A DNA stretch of 64,000 nt from Coptis chinensis (lineage: Eukaryota; Streptophyta; Magnoliopsida; Ranunculales; Ranunculaceae): NCBI GenBank assembly GCA_015680905.1, contig CM027379.1, positions 29,592,501 through 29,656,500 on the forward strand, written 5' to 3'. The number at the start of each line of letters is the position of its first letter. Within the stretch, counting starts at the first letter, position 1. Shown here piece after piece: positions 45,201 to 57,012 of the stretch. Under the pieces are notes generated by a model. It searched no databases. It was not told where the DNA came from and worked only from the letters and a program-made list of their open reading frames with translations. The translations under genes were made by a program, and so were the position numbers.

Positions 45201-47888
45201 CCAAATATTAAGTTACTAATATGTTAACAAAAGTAGCACAAACTGCAAATTATCATCTTCCGCAAGTCATAATGATCATCTATCCCCGTGGCTGGATGTC
45301 ATCATCACCCACTTACTACATCTCTTCCTTTCCTTCCCCCCTGCATATTCTTCCTCATCTGAATGAGTTTGAGTACATGTAACCTCCAAGCTTCAATCTC
45401 CAAATCATCATTTCTCAAACTCATTAAAGTCCTTGGTGTTTCCACACAAACCAACTTAGTACAAGAACTTGGGAATTTTATAATTAGCTAAGAATTGTCA
45501 AATAGTCGCATGTCTCCTTTTTTTTTTGGTCCATAAAACAATATTGTATTAGAATATCAGTGTGAGAGGTTCACACTACCCTTAAAATAGTTACATCAAA
45601 GCTGCACTATAGCTCCCCAATCAGTTACAATAGAATCAAAACTCAAATTCACAACAGTGGGAAGATGAGATACCCAACCCCAAATGATGTATTTGCAATT
45701 ACAAATAGTACTATTTAAATCACAAAACTTTTCATCAAATAGCCACATGTCTCTTAACCATAAGATGTTATATTAAGCCAGGACCTGACTAATGTTTGTG
45801 GATAATAAATCCTCCTAATGTAGATCAGATTAAAAAATTAGGCAAATATAAAGTTCCAGATGAAAATTGCTGTATAAATGGAAGAATCTAAAGTTCAGCA
45901 AAACCCGGCAAAACTTGAAATATTGGAATAAGCTGACTTTATTTTGGAGATGATGCACAGGTGATCATATCCACACCAAACACTACTAGGATCCATAAAT
46001 TTTCTATGGGTGGTGTAAATGTTAGTGTATGAGTAATGATGTAAACGGATCTCGAACCATATGTAAAAACAAGTGAGATAACCGATTGCTTCTGCTCTAG
46101 GTTGCTTAGTCTCGCATCAATTAAAATCCCATCTTTGGAGGAAACAGAAAACAGGCTTGCATTTTCTGCCCTCTCTTAAAGATTGCTCTAATAACTAAGC
46201 ATGAATGAATCAAGACCAAAAGTCAAGGTGCTTGTTACCTGAGGATCAATGAAGTTGCTGGTGGTTATTGAACCAACTAAGGATCTGTTCAGCCCTTGGA
46301 GGTTCCTATGTTCGATTGTAACAGTTCCACCAGGCTCAATGGAGGCCTGGAAATGGGAAAAATCAAACCAAAACATTACTGAAAACTTTTAAGTCATGAA
46401 AAAACACCAATATTTAAACTTTAAAGGATAGGAAGATAACCAGGGTTGGTCGACCATTACGCCCAGGCACAATACTCCATTCTGTACTGACTTCAGCATT
46501 CTTCTGTTCAAGTTCTTTAAGCTTGATCTCGACTATGATTCCTCCTTCATTCTTCTCATCAGGGCGTGGGTTAACTTCAATATTAGAAAACAAAGCAAGC
46601 GAGTTTATGTTCCTAAGCGCTAGTTTCCCTGCTTCAATGTTAAACACATGGCCTTGCCGAAGCTGTACAAGCAAAATTCAAACTCAGATTTCATCACTAA
46701 AAACTAAATCCAAGCTACGACATAAATTCATTAAAACAAAAGCCTATGTACCTGGTTAGGCAATTCTCTACGAACCACCGGAAGCTGAGTGTTGCCTTCA
46801 CACACATTCCCCAACTTATCTTGAAACTGAACAACTAACTGAGTAATATCTCCTTCCACAACTTCACACACAACTTCCTTAGTATTCAAATTCCCAAAAT
46901 TCACAACCTGCGCACAAGCATACCCTTCGTCATGATACCATTTCTGAACACGATCCCTTATCTTCTGCAACAACCTCGCACTAACTTTCCCGCTAGCCCT
47001 CAACATCTGCAAAATCTCTACATGTACAGGCATAGGTAACAAACAAGGCCTAGCTTTCTCAATTCTCCTCCTATAATCTTTCTCCTGACTCCTGAAATAC
47101 TCCATTTTCTCCTTATCAGTCATATCAGCATCCATTTCAATTGGTTTGGATTGCGGTAAAAGACCCACATTAATACACCTAAACTTATCAGCACTCTGCC
47201 AAGTACTTTCAGTAAACGATATAGTAATGCCAAGTGTCCCATCGGGTTTGGTCCTCCCTTGGAGGTCTACTTTCTCAAACATACCACAAGTAGCTAAAGT
47301 CTCTAACTCTTTCTGCAAATGAGCTTTAGTATAAATACCCCCAGGGCGGATTGACACCATTTCGAAGAAAGAATCTTCGGGGCCAACCGTGGTGCGACGC
47401 CATTGGTCGAAGAAGGTAATTTCGGAAATTTTGTATTTCTTGAATCCACTTAGTTTTATTAGCTGAACTACTATGTTACCTGGTAGTCCATGTGAGTCCC
47501 ATTCTTGTGTATCTGTTGTGGACTCCTCTTCTTTTGCTATTGCTGCCAGTGGGGAGAAAAACTTTGACCAGAAACTCCCACCACCACCTCCACCACTATT
47601 TCCGCCTCCAGTTCCACCACCATTGAATCCACCGCCGGAGAGATGGTAGAGGGCGGTGGCACCGAGGGCAGTGGCGGCTGAGAGGGATGAGATTTTAGTG
47701 AGAGAGGGTTTTGACTTTGACTCTGAATTTGAGGATGAGGATGAGGGATTATTGGCAGCGCATTTAACGGATGAGGAATGAAAAAGGGAGGTGGGAGGTG
47801 ATAATCTACGCCGGGAGTTTATGATGGATTGAGTGGGGCAGCTGTTGGGTGGGCTTAAGAGCTGCCCTGAGGCAGCGTAGAAAACCAT
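42288..47888 (-). CDS. TOC75: TOC75, chloroplast outer-envelope protein import channel, seven exons
   Basis: TOC75 is the Omp85-family beta-barrel that forms the protein-conducting pore of the chloroplast outer envelope. Exons (minus): 47888-46752, 46662-46441, 46346-46239, 44824-44633, 44522-44274, 43135-42881 and 42527-42288. All have GT-AG borders and all lengths are multiples of three, giving 800 residues; plant TOC75 is about 810-820. The bipartite transit peptide begins MVFYAASGQLLSPPNS. It includes a glycine-rich stretch (GGGTGGGNSGGGGGGSFW) known to hold the precursor in the envelope. POTRA regions follow (VSIRPGGIYTKAHLQKEL), then the barrel (EHRNLQGLNRSLVGS, TLGGPYSVRGYNMGELG), ending FLRFGERF. 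No break is visible. Confidence 0.96.
45498..45753 (-). mobile_element. 5'-truncated LINE-like insertion in TOC75 intron 3
   Basis: A 218-bp insert (45517-45734) is bounded by near-identical 19-bp words, TCAAATAGTCGCATGTCTC and TCAAATAGCCACATGTCTC (two mismatches). On the minus strand it ends in ATGGACC plus an A10 tail. Long, imprecise target duplications and a poly-A tail are signs of non-LTR retrotransposition. It lies in the same orientation as the gene and does not touch exons. It could instead be a SINE; no coding signature is left. Confidence 0.7.
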
Positions 47889-47981
47889 TTGGAGAAAGAA
47901 GGGATAAAATTAAGCAGTTAACATATGTTGTGTTTGGAACGACAGGTTGCTTATGTACATATATACCCACTGAGGCTGAGC
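47889..47981 (-). promoter_or_regulatory. TOC75 leader and proximal promoter
   Basis: Only 93 bases separate the TOC75 start codon from a MITE. The leader must therefore end near or within the MITE, or the promoter lies beyond it. I see no clear TATA box in the gap itself. Confidence 0.4.
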
Positions 47982-48136
47982 CTAAAGTCAACAAATTGTA
48001 CTCTCTATCATTCATTTCCTATTTTCCTCTATATATATACAAAAAAGATTTTATTCTCTATCTTTATTTTACTCTCTATATATACAATATATACAGAAAG
48101 AAATTAATGATAGAGAGTCAAATTTGTTGACTTTAG
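47982..48136. mobile_element. MITE (fold-back DNA element) upstream of TOC75
   Basis: Inverted repeats of about 35 bp: left CTAAAGTCAACAAATTGTAC then TCTCTATCATTCATTT, right its inverse with three or four differences, ending TTGTTGACTTTAG. The total is 155 bp with an AT-rich centre. The ends sit in TA, so a TA target duplication is possible (Tc1/mariner style). The family is not recognised. Confidence 0.75.
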
Positions 48137-48900
48137 TTCTACTTTTAAAAGGATAGAGAGCCATTGGACTCAGCCTAACGACACATTGAGGCAACTGCCG
48201 GTCTGCCGCTTAGTTTGCCTCCTACACAACCTCACTTAACCGATTGACCTTGTTTTTTTGGGTTAAGTTATAAGAGTAGTCTTATAAGATTATAAGATGG
48301 TCTTATAACGTGGGTTGTTTTTCATTTTAAGTTCATCTTCGTAAACACTTGTAAAAATAGAAAAAACAAATACAAAACATATTATAGATGCTTATTTGAC
48401 AACTATAACTCTGTTTTACACCACATTTAACTTTAATGGATTAATTTGAAACAAGCGTATAATTTGATTTTCGATTTCAAATAAATTTTGATAATTAGAA
48501 TATCGATTTTAGGAAATGACTTTAATATAGCAAGGTGGTGGTGGCAGTAGTGGTAGTAGTGGTCTTAATAACACAGTAGTGGTGATGGTGGTGGTAGTGG
48601 AGGTGATGATATTGGTCTTAATAGCACGATGGCGGTGATAGTAGTGGCGGCGGCGGTGGTGGTCTTGATAGTTTGGTGGTGTTGGTGATGATGGTGGTGG
48701 TGGCTAGAGCAATGAAGTTATTTAGAGAAGAAGATGCTGAAAAAGGAAGAATAGAGAAATGGGGCTAGGGGTATACGAACGGGGGTGCTTGAGTCATTTT
48801 CCAAGTTATAAGACTTAGTTTTTTCACTTTTTCACTCGATTACTATGAGGGATTAATATACACAGCCAATGTATATTATACACGTGTCCAACACAACTCA
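48137..48900. repeat. Intergenic region with a GGT-rich imperfect trinucleotide repeat
   Basis: 48533-48706 is built largely from GGT/GGTGAT/GTAGTGGTGG words, with GGTCTTAATAACAC, GGTCTTAATAGCAC and GGTCTTGATAG marking three larger subunits of about 60 bp. No convincing gene is seen. Confidence 0.6.
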
Positions 48901-48944
48901 CCAGGTCGATTATACCAAGACCTCAACCAGGTCACTTGAAATAG

Positions 48945-49835
48945 TAGTATATTGGGAGTCAAAGTTGAGGTTCACCATAGATTTTTAGAGATAGATTGAT
49001 GGGAGTTTATGAAGGGTAGAAGATAGTAGTTCTTAAAGTTCATAACTTGTTTGATTGAAAGAATGAAATACTTGGATTAAAAACAATGTAAAGAACTTGG
49101 TTTAATGGGAAAACATTGAGTAGAGATGCAAGAACAAGGACTTAAATAATAGCAAACTTGGATTGAAACTTGAATAACAAACTTGAATGGAAAACTTGTA
49201 TTGAAGAACAAACTTGGATTGAAACTTGAACAACAAACTTGAATGAAAAAACTTGTATTGAAGAACAAAAATAAATAAAGCAATAAAAACTTGAAAATGT
49301 AAAAGACTTGAAATTAAAATCTACAGCACTCCTACATGACCATAGATTAAGTTTAGGTGCTCTCTCTCTCCTCCTACCTTTTGGCTATTATACTCCTACT
49401 TTTACAATGACTGATTTGCCCTTTCTCTCTACAATCAAGACACCTCACTATGTTGTTTTTTACTTTTCCTTTATGCTTTTGCCTTTTTCTCTATCTTCTT
49501 AAGCAAGCTAGGTTTTGAACAAGTCTTCTTTTGTGACAAGGTCATCCATCTCCAGTCTTCTGTGTTAAGGACATGACTTTCAGCCCTCTGGTTTTGAGTC
49601 CTTGACCTTTAACTTTGACTTTGATTTTTTTCAGCATTTTTCATAACAGCTTGAGTCTTCATAAGAAGCGTTAATAAAGTTTGGCGTTAAAATGTATATT
49701 TTATGATAAGTAGTCTAAAATGGCCTGTAACTTGCAAAAAATAGTAAAAGCTATGAGTTATCTGTTTATTATACGTAAGAAGGGTTATAATGAAGTAATG
49801 TAAAAGTAATAAAACGCACATTTGGGAGTTGATCA
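48945..49835 (-). mobile_element. Athila-like LTR, minus orientation (probable 3' LTR)
   Basis: About 890 bp homologous in inverse to 51327-52293 and in direct orientation to 54930-55565. On the minus strand it starts TGATCAACTCCCAAATGTGC at 49835. Shared landmarks include CTCCTACTTTTA, GATTTGCCCT, AAGGTCATCCATCT and CAGCATTTTTCATAA. It contains a twofold 62-bp repeat near 49150-49265. The three copies differ much, so all are old. Confidence 0.65.
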
Positions 49836-51326
49836 TTGCTCATATCAAGACCTCAACCAAGTCCTGTAACACTCAAAGATGGAAATGCGGTTGTTACAAC
49901 TATTTTGTAATAGCAGACATGCACTCATTTAAGCTCATTAAAGTCTAACAATTAAGAGGACCCGACTTGATGCAGAGGAAGGGGAAGAGTCTCAAAAACC
50001 ACTACAAAAGCAAGAGGAGAAGGCGAGATAAAGGGGAGAGCTCTAGGCTCACATTCTCTCCATCTCCAATTCAACCACTCAATTTCAATATGAACTACGT
50101 CTGACTTGATTCCAGTTTATCGGAAAACTAGATACGTAGGCAGTTCGATCATTCAAACTCAGTCATAACATCATCTTCCCCAATCACCCAGACTCGTAAG
50201 ATCGTGACTAAAACACACATTTACATTGGTGTAGTATGTGGGTCGAATTTCTTGGAAATTCATCTACTCAACTCTATCAATCTTCTCGAAGACTTTAATT
50301 TCCAAGCTCACGAAGCGTGGCAATAGAAATGAAATGCTACCAATATTCAAAGAATTGCACCAACAATTGGAGGTCGTCCCAAATTACAAAGCACAATGAT
50401 TGTCAATTTTTCAAATAAACTATTGTATGGAAAAACAGTGGATTCTCAATACATTTCTTGATCGACCAGATAAGTATTTGTTTTATTGCTTCTGTAAATC
50501 TTGAAAACCTTAAAGACTCGGCAAATTGGGATTGCATATATCTGTTAAATATTGTTCCTTAGTTTCTACTGCATAGTCATAATTTATTTAATATTCTCAT
50601 GTTCAACTTTTAGAACACCAAATTCTAGCACTGGTAGACCTTATATGGTCACCTTGAACAAAGCTTTATTGGTTAGAACACCAAATTCTAGCACTGATTA
50701 CGTTTATTCTTTTGAAAGCTCCTGTTAGGTTGTTACACCCTTTGATTAACATGGTATTTTAGGGTGAATTAGTGAATTGAAAGATCCATATATTACTCTA
50801 GCATGATAGTTACCATTGAAAATATATGGGCGTCCTTCATATACTTAGAGATGGACCTAACGAAGGGAGTAATTAATAACTTTTGGACTTAGATTTCAGG
50901 CGTTTCAAAATTGCATATATGTTAAGCATAGCATTGGTTTAATTTCTCTCTGATTGATGACTTAAGGTCAACAACCGTATCAGTTCCATGGGGGGAAAGC
51001 TGACCTGATCAGCTACGAACTTTTTGTACATGATGTTTAATACAATTAGATTGTAACTTATGCATATGCATGAATCATTCGATGTATACACTTCAATAAT
51101 ATCCTTTACTCTATAAATCTGTTATGTTATACAAAACTTGAACTAGTTTCGTAGATCATTGGAAACATTCCAATTATTACTTGACCAAGTTTCACAGCTT
51201 GAGTTTTGGTCGGCCTGACAATTTGGTTATGTTCTATTCGCTATATATTGTTTCGCAGATCTAACACATTTCGCCGTCGCTGGTCAAACTACGTATTACA
51301 GGCACTAGCATTTTTGAAAGTGTATA
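49836..51326. other. Probable retroelement interior or intergenic DNA
   Basis: No coding domain is recognised. A 22-base word beginning CAAGACCTCAACCA stands both at 49844 and at 48909, left and right of the LTR. A duplicated phrase (GAACACCAAATTCTAGCACTG) occurs at about 50612 and 50676. Confidence 0.4.
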
Positions 51327-52293
51327 TGATTAGCTCCCAAATGTGCATTTATTACCTTTACATTACTGCATTTCAACCCTTCTTATGCATAATAAACAGA
51401 CAACTCATAGCTTTTACTGCCTTTTGCAGGTTATATGCCATTTCAGACCACTTATCATAAAAGATGCATTTTAGCGCCAAAAAGAGTTTTATTAACGCTT
51501 CTTATGAAGACTCAGGCTTTTATGAAAAAGTGCTAAAAAAGTCAAAATCAAAGTCAAAGATCAAAGACTCAAATCCAGAAGACTGAAATTTGTGTCCTTA
51601 ACTCAGAAGACTGTCTAGATGGATGACCTTGTCTCAAAAGTAGTACTACTCAAGAAGAAAAAGGAAAAACAAAAGCATAAAGAAAAAAGAAAAAGTAAAA
51701 AAGCAAATGTGTGAGGTGTCTCAATTATAGAGGGAGAGGGCAAATTAGTTATTGTAAAAGTAGGAGTATAAAAGCAAAAAGTAGGGAGATAAAGCAATAT
51801 CCAATTTTTGGTTTGACAACCCAAAAATTGAAATCAATTTTATCATGTTTTCTTAGGTAGATTTACATTATTGCAATTTATTTTCTTGTCTTGTTATTTA
51901 TTTTATTTCAATCTATTTGTTTTTTTTTTCAAGTTCTTCATTGCATTCAATACTTGTTGTTTAATCTTGTCATACCAATCAACTTGGATTTAAACTTCCT
52001 TGTCATTTAATCTTAAGAACACTAGTTACACTCATTTGAAGACATCAAATGAGTATGACTTGGTGATAAAACTATCTCATTTCCTCTCATTTTCTTTCAT
52101 GTTTTAATCTTATACAACTTTATTATTTTCAATATTTTTCCTCTCTTAACAACTAGTCTTTCAATACTCTTTTAGATTTAGAAAAAGTGGTTAAGAAAAG
52201 TTGACAAAATTTTTGTTTTCATTCATCATCATTCCTCCTATCTTAAGATTTATGATAGAAACTTCAACACTCACCACAATATTTACAACTTCA
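51327..52293 (+). mobile_element. Athila-like 5' LTR, plus orientation
   Basis: About 967 bp from TGATTAGCTCCCAAATGTGC to TTTACAACTTCA (TG...CA), directly followed by a primer binding site. It is the inverse of the LTR at 48945-49835. The element is truncated downstream: only about 300 bases of leader follow before a gag piece in the opposite orientation. Confidence 0.75.
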
Positions 52294-52295
52294 AA

Positions 52296-52309
52296 TGGCG
52301 CCGCTGTCA
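52296..52309 (+). promoter_or_regulatory. Primer binding site of the plus-strand LTR element
   Basis: TGGCGCCGCTGTCA, two bases after the LTR. TGGCGCCG...-type primer sites are standard for plant Athila/Tat Gypsy elements. Confidence 0.8.
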
Positions 52310-52932
52310 TGAATCTAAGCTTGGGAAAAAGATGAACGAAAACAACCATTTTGAAACTCTTCCCCTTAACTCTTTTTCATTTATTTTCAAGTTTTATGTT
52401 TTAGTATTTACTTACTCATGTTTTCTTGTTTTACTACAGATTCAATCAAACGGAACTCCCCATTTGAACACGGCAGAGATCCGGGAGAAGTTGTCAAAAG
52501 CTCGGAACAAAAGGTGAACAACAAGCCACGCCCGCGCCTTCTCACTCCCTCTACCGCGCCCCACTTTGAACAAAACATGATCCCGTAGGTACAAGTTCTT
52601 TTTCGTGTTTAGTAGATTAATTTTGTAGGATTTGATTAATCAAACTATTAGCCATTTGAAACTAGTTAGATTTTGAATTTTTAATGTTTTGAAAAACAAA
52701 AAAATATAGATATAAACATAGTTTTTTAGACATTAGTCATATTATTACTATGATAATTAGACTTTGGTCCAAAAATGCTGAAATATTAGTTTTTGTCCTA
52801 CTTCTATTACTTGACTGTCAGTCAATTCAGTCAACTCAATCAGTTGACTGTGGTCATACTGTTTGCTATTTTCAAATAGCCAGAGTGTGCATCACACGTA
52901 CTTACAAGTAGGACTAAACTCTAATATCTAAC
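52310..52932. other. Retroelement leader and unassigned sequence
   Basis: A GC-richer stretch at 52440-52570 (CGGCAGAGATCCGGGAGAAG) may be the start of gag of the plus-strand element, but stops interrupt it. Beyond 52610 the DNA is AT-rich and uninformative. Confidence 0.4.
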
Positions 52933-53493
52933 TTACAATAAGGACCATGTCCTTACGATGACATTATTATCTGGGTCAAATACTAACTTATCTTTAAGAG
53001 TGAGAGAGGACGATGATTTAGACAATGTGTATAATATCTTCCAATATCCCTTTTCCCATGTATCGAAGGAATCGGGCTTCTGAGAAAGAAGCCATGCGTG
53101 ACTCTTACCAGCTAGAGTGAAAGAAAATACTCGTAACATCACTTGATTGTCGATGAAGCCTAGATGGTGGAAAGTATTGCATACTTCATATATCCGGCGT
53201 AGATGTTCGTACGGTAACTCGTGTTCAAACCCGTGAAAAATGAGTAGAAGATTGAACACGTTTGGTAGAATGCGAAAATCATTCTTAATTAAGCGGTGTG
53301 AGTCATATACAAGATGGAGGTCCATCTTGTAACGGTGTGAAGAAGTTGGAGAGAGGCTCTTTAGCTTGCATGTCTTCGTCGGCCATCTTAGTAGGTGGGG
53401 GCGAGAAATTGAAGATTGTCTAGGACGACGTGCACTCCTACGTGAGTAAGTTTTATTCTCGCTAAACCTTGTAATGCCTGAATGCAGTATCAT
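52933..53493 (-). pseudogene. Athila-type gag fragment
   Basis: The frame of 186 residues contains FRILPNVFNLLLIFHGFEHE, LRRIYEVCNTFHHLGFIDNQ and LRVFSFTLAGKSHAWLLSQK, then DSFDTWEKGYWKILYTL. This is the retrotransposon gag core (a 'nLi ...FhGfp.EdP..HL..F.eiC.tf...g' pattern), best matching Athila-like elements. The rest of gag-pol is missing. It belongs with the minus-oriented LTR and primer site at 54912-55565. Confidence 0.75.
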
Positions 53494-54911
53494 GCACTTT
53501 TAGTAAGATAACAAAACTATCCTAACATGCACAAACGATGTAGTGGATGCTCAAACAATCGGAATTTATTTTTGCAAGTTGGAGTTTTGAAAATCTTTGC
53601 TTGGTCTATAAATTACTATGCCCTGCTCAAACGGACAATTGGGCTCGAAACTATGATGGATCTACTACACGGCTTAGAAGAGTAAGCAATCACTTCACCA
53701 AGTGGTGTGATACCAAGAATCTCACTCACGATGAATCTGGGGGAGGGGAGTGAGGAAGGTAGTTGGTCCACCGAAATCTGGTAACTGATTACTCTAAATC
53801 CTCGTGGCTATATTTTTGTCCTTTTCTGGAGGAGCATGACTACTTTAGGATATAGTTGATTGATTTTAATTTGTTTGTTTGGTTTAGGCTTCAAAAATCA
53901 AGCAACGTCCAGTTTATCTACATTAGATAATGACTTCCCAATGGTTGTTATGTGGCTCGGGTTCAGCCTTATGCATGAATTGAAATTGCAGTGTGAAAAT
54001 TAAAATCAAGCAATAATGTAAGCATGCTTGAACACATAAGGTATCCTCTTATATGGGATTCGAGGAGGTTTAGAGTTTACCACTCAAGCCGTGCTTACAT
54101 GCTGCTTGAGGAGAATGCAATGTTGGTTGGTGCGTGATCTGAGAATCAGGCCCAACCGTTCGAGTGTTCCCTGTTTTATGCTACAAAAAGGCCTACTTAA
54201 AAAGCCTACAATTCGGGTTTTTAATAATTATACAACTTTGCCTTCAAGAGCCCAAAACATAAAAGTAAACTAATACTAATACTAATACTAATATTAATAC
54301 TGACAGATTAATTATATTAACTAGAGCTAATCGTAATTAGAGTGTTGATTACCAAGTTGATTCAAAGTGTGCGAGTGTATGATTCACGACTCGCCTCACA
54401 CACTCGAACTTCCCAAGGCAATGAAAACTCTAATCCTTGGTAAGTTGCACAACTTCAACCAAGTGATCAACTCATGCTAACATACATAACCAACATAACC
54501 TAATATTTTTGATTTTTGATTTTTGTATTTTTTTAAAAAAATATTATTATTATTATTTATTTGTATTTATCACAACAAAGTTCACTAATTTATACTACTA
54601 TATTACAAAATCCAGATTTGTAGTTACAACCACAAGACAAATTGGATCAAGTAGTCAAAAAATGGCAGCAAAGTGCCTGGAGGTGGCTGGGCGGTCGTCC
54701 CACCAGTTTCAGCGAAGTTTTGTCGGCTTCCGTCAACAGCTTCAGCTCCTTTCTAGTAGTTCAACCTTGAACCTTGATTTGAAATAAAACAGATTAGTAT
54801 TGAAAAATAAGGAAATGAAATGACGGAAAAAAATGAAAAACAAGAAATAGAGGGGATAGAATGATGCTTCCCTTCTTAGAGCTCAACCAAGAATCCATGT
54901 TCTTTCAATTC
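53494..54911. other. Retroelement interior, mostly unassigned
   Basis: Probable leader of the minus-strand element. A (CTAATA)n run lies at 54269-54300. I find no further domain. A 54662-54786 frame (MAAKCLEVAGRSSHQF) looks incidental. Confidence 0.4.
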
Positions 54912-54926
54912 ATAACGGTAGTGCCA
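54912..54926 (-). promoter_or_regulatory. Decayed primer binding site of the minus-strand element
   Basis: On the minus strand, after CAAA, TGGCACTACCGTTATG can be aligned to TGGCGCCGCTGTCATG of the plus-strand element, with four changes. Its position beside the LTR supports the reading. Confidence 0.6.
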
Positions 54927-54929
54927 TTT

Positions 54930-55565
54930 GAAATTTGTTGTATTATGGTAAGTTCATAGAGATTGATGAGGTTCACCATAAATTGTTTAGAAGATGGATT
55001 GATGGGAGTTTATGAAGAAGAGAATGTAGGATTCTTAACTTTCATGACTTGTTTTTGAATGACTCAAACTTTGTATTAAAACTTTCTAAACTTAAATGAA
55101 ACAACTTTCATTGATGAACTTTGATTGAAGATTGAAACATAAACTTGAAATGAAACAACTTTGATTGAAGATTGAAACATAAACTTGAAATGAAAAAGAA
55201 TGAATTGAAGAACAAAAAGTAAAAACAAAACTTGAATGTAAATGACTTGAAAATAAAGATTATATTACTCCTACATGACACTAGAATAAGTCTAAGTGTA
55301 TTCTCTCCTCCTACTTTTAGGTTTTATACTCCTACTTTTATAAAAGACTGATTTGCCCTCTCCCTCTACAATCAAGGCACCTCATTATGTTGATTTATGC
55401 TTTTGCTTTTTTATATATTCTTGAGCAAGCTAGGTTTTGAGCAAGTCTTCTTTTATAGCAAGGTCATCCATCTCTAGTTTTATGAGTTAAAGACGTGACT
55501 TTCAATTATCTGGTTTTGAGCCCTTGACCTTTGACTTTTTTCAGCACTTTTTCATAGTAGCTTTA
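54930..55565 (-). mobile_element. Athila-like LTR, minus orientation (probable 5' LTR, truncated)
   Basis: Same landmarks as 48945-49835 in the same orientation (TGAGGTTCACCATA, GATTGATGGGAGTTTATGAAG, CTCCTACTTTTA, GCAAGCTAGGTTTTGA). The outer part beyond 55565 is lost. With the gag at 52933-53493 and the LTR at 48945-49835 it would form one old element, into which the plus-oriented copy was placed. Confidence 0.65.
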
Positions 55566-56335
55566 ACACTATTACGACAATTTACTGGTGTTGTTATGAT
55601 GTTTTAAAGCTTCAAGGCACTGTGTAGTGTGTCAAAAATGTCTTAACAACTAAAAAGCAATGAAGACCAATATAAAATCACTATGCTCTTCATTAGAATT
55701 TGAAACCTTTAATATATTCTGTAATCATTCTTCATTAACGTTAGAGGAATTTTTTTCTTACAAATATGAGGAGAGAGAAAATAAAAATATAATTAAGTAA
55801 TTGATATGTTGGTGGGCCCAAAATTTTCTTATACTTAGTAACAAAAAGATAATAAATGTGAAGAGAGAGAGAGAAACACGTGAGAGGGATTTATTAAACT
55901 TTCAGAAATCTTATTTTGTGGGACCCATTATATATTGATTTTATATTAGAGATAATTGATGACATGAGAGAGAAACACGTGAGGAATTTGATTTTATATT
56001 AGAGATAATTGATGACGTCCCCGTAACGGATTGTCCGTGTTTAAGAGAATTCCTATAGGTACATATAAATCTCACACTATAAATAAAATTTCAAAGTTGG
56101 CAAATATATATGAAAATCTCAATTTATAAAAATATCAAAATTTAAATAGTTTCTAGGCTAGGTAGCCAAAAAGTCAGCAGCTACATGAACAAAGCTCTTA
56201 CAACTAAAATTGGCAAATATGTTTTTGATGGCTTTGACAAGTATTGACGCCGACCCATGGGAGCTCCTCAGTTTTCCTTAGAATCTGTATTGCGCTATGC
56301 TAGTCTGACGCAACTTAACTATCACCTTTGTCTTC
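55566..56335. other. AT-rich intergenic region
   Basis: A 27-bp phrase (GATTTTATATTAGAGATAATTGATGAC) and GAGAGAAACACGTGAG occur twice between 55865 and 56020. No gene is seen. It lies downstream of the RING gene. Confidence 0.5.
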
Positions 56336-56783
56336 TCAAGTAGTAGATATCTCTCGAGGCCTATGTGAATTGCCGGCAGTAGAGCCTCTCAAACGCGACA
56401 TCGACGTTCGACACATGGGGCAAGTGTCTTGCGAACCGAACGTCTTGACGCAATTTCGGTGAAACATATGCGAGCAACTCAAGAGCTCAACATCCCGTCC
56501 ACTTAGTAGCGTGTCGAAGCATATGGGACACCCTTCTTTCGTGAAGTTTTCTTCAATATACTTAATATACTGCTCCTTTATCCCCTCATTGAACTCTTTT
56601 TCATTGACAAAAAGAAATTCTGTAGCCTCTAGGAAAAATGTAATCGTTAGCTTCTTCATATTATTACACTCCTCATATTTAGAGCTTTATCACTAGTACG
56701 TGATATATCTTCCTTGATATTATCCCACTTCTCACGGCTAATCACCTCAGACAATCGATCCTCCGTTAGATGTTTATAGACAT
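56336..56783 (-). pseudogene. RING-H2 gene, 3' half (cut by an LTR element)
   Basis: RING-H2 proteins are ubiquitin ligases. The zinc-binding residues are all present: CPICFDTLLSGRDVELLSC, SHMFHRNC, and CPMCR. The frame upstream (56783-56660) reads NVYKHLTEDRLSEVISREKW and RTSDKALNM, and is joined to the RING frame by a frameshift near 56659. It is interrupted at 56783 by the LTR element and resumes at 62613, where KHYDDV is followed, after one target copy is removed, by YKHLTEDR in the same frame. Frameshifts elsewhere show further decay. Confidence 0.85.
56779..56783. repeat. Target site duplication of the short-LTR element (left copy)
   Basis: GACAT; identical right copy at 62613-62617. 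Confidence 0.9.
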
Positions 56784-56991
56784 TGTTATGACCTTATTTA
56801 GGCCCATTGGGCCTAATGGTCTGGGTGTGCCAGTTGAATGGGCCAAGGAGAGACCGGAGGATGAAAAGGGAGAGGGCTGAGAAGAGTTGAGAAGGGGAAG
56901 TATAAAAAGGAACAAGGGAAGTTAACTAGAGGAGAGGGAAAAACCCTAGGGAGGAGGAGAGATATAGACTAAGAAATTTGAGGTTGTAACA
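56784..56991 (+). repeat. 5' LTR of the short-LTR element
   Basis: TGTTATGACCTTATTTAGGC to GAGGTTGTAACA. A TATA-like GTATAAAAAGG lies at about 56900 and is shared with the other LTR, likely the element's promoter. Confidence 0.93.
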
Positions 56992-56992
56992 A

Positions 56993-57012
56993 TGGCGCCG
57001 TCTGTGGGGACC
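56993..57012 (+). promoter_or_regulatory. Primer binding site of the short-LTR element
   Basis: TGGCGCCGTCTGTGGGGACC, one base after the 5' LTR, a common primer site of plant Gypsy elements. Confidence 0.9.

Noticed and set aside
48533-48706. Possible His/Thr-rich gene on the minus strand
   Set aside because: It is an imperfect GGT trinucleotide repeat; no start, splice signals or conserved domain support coding.
48909-49865. 22-base direct words flanking the left Athila LTR as a target duplication
   Set aside because: Gypsy elements make 5-bp duplications; a 22-base pair with mismatches is more likely an older duplication.
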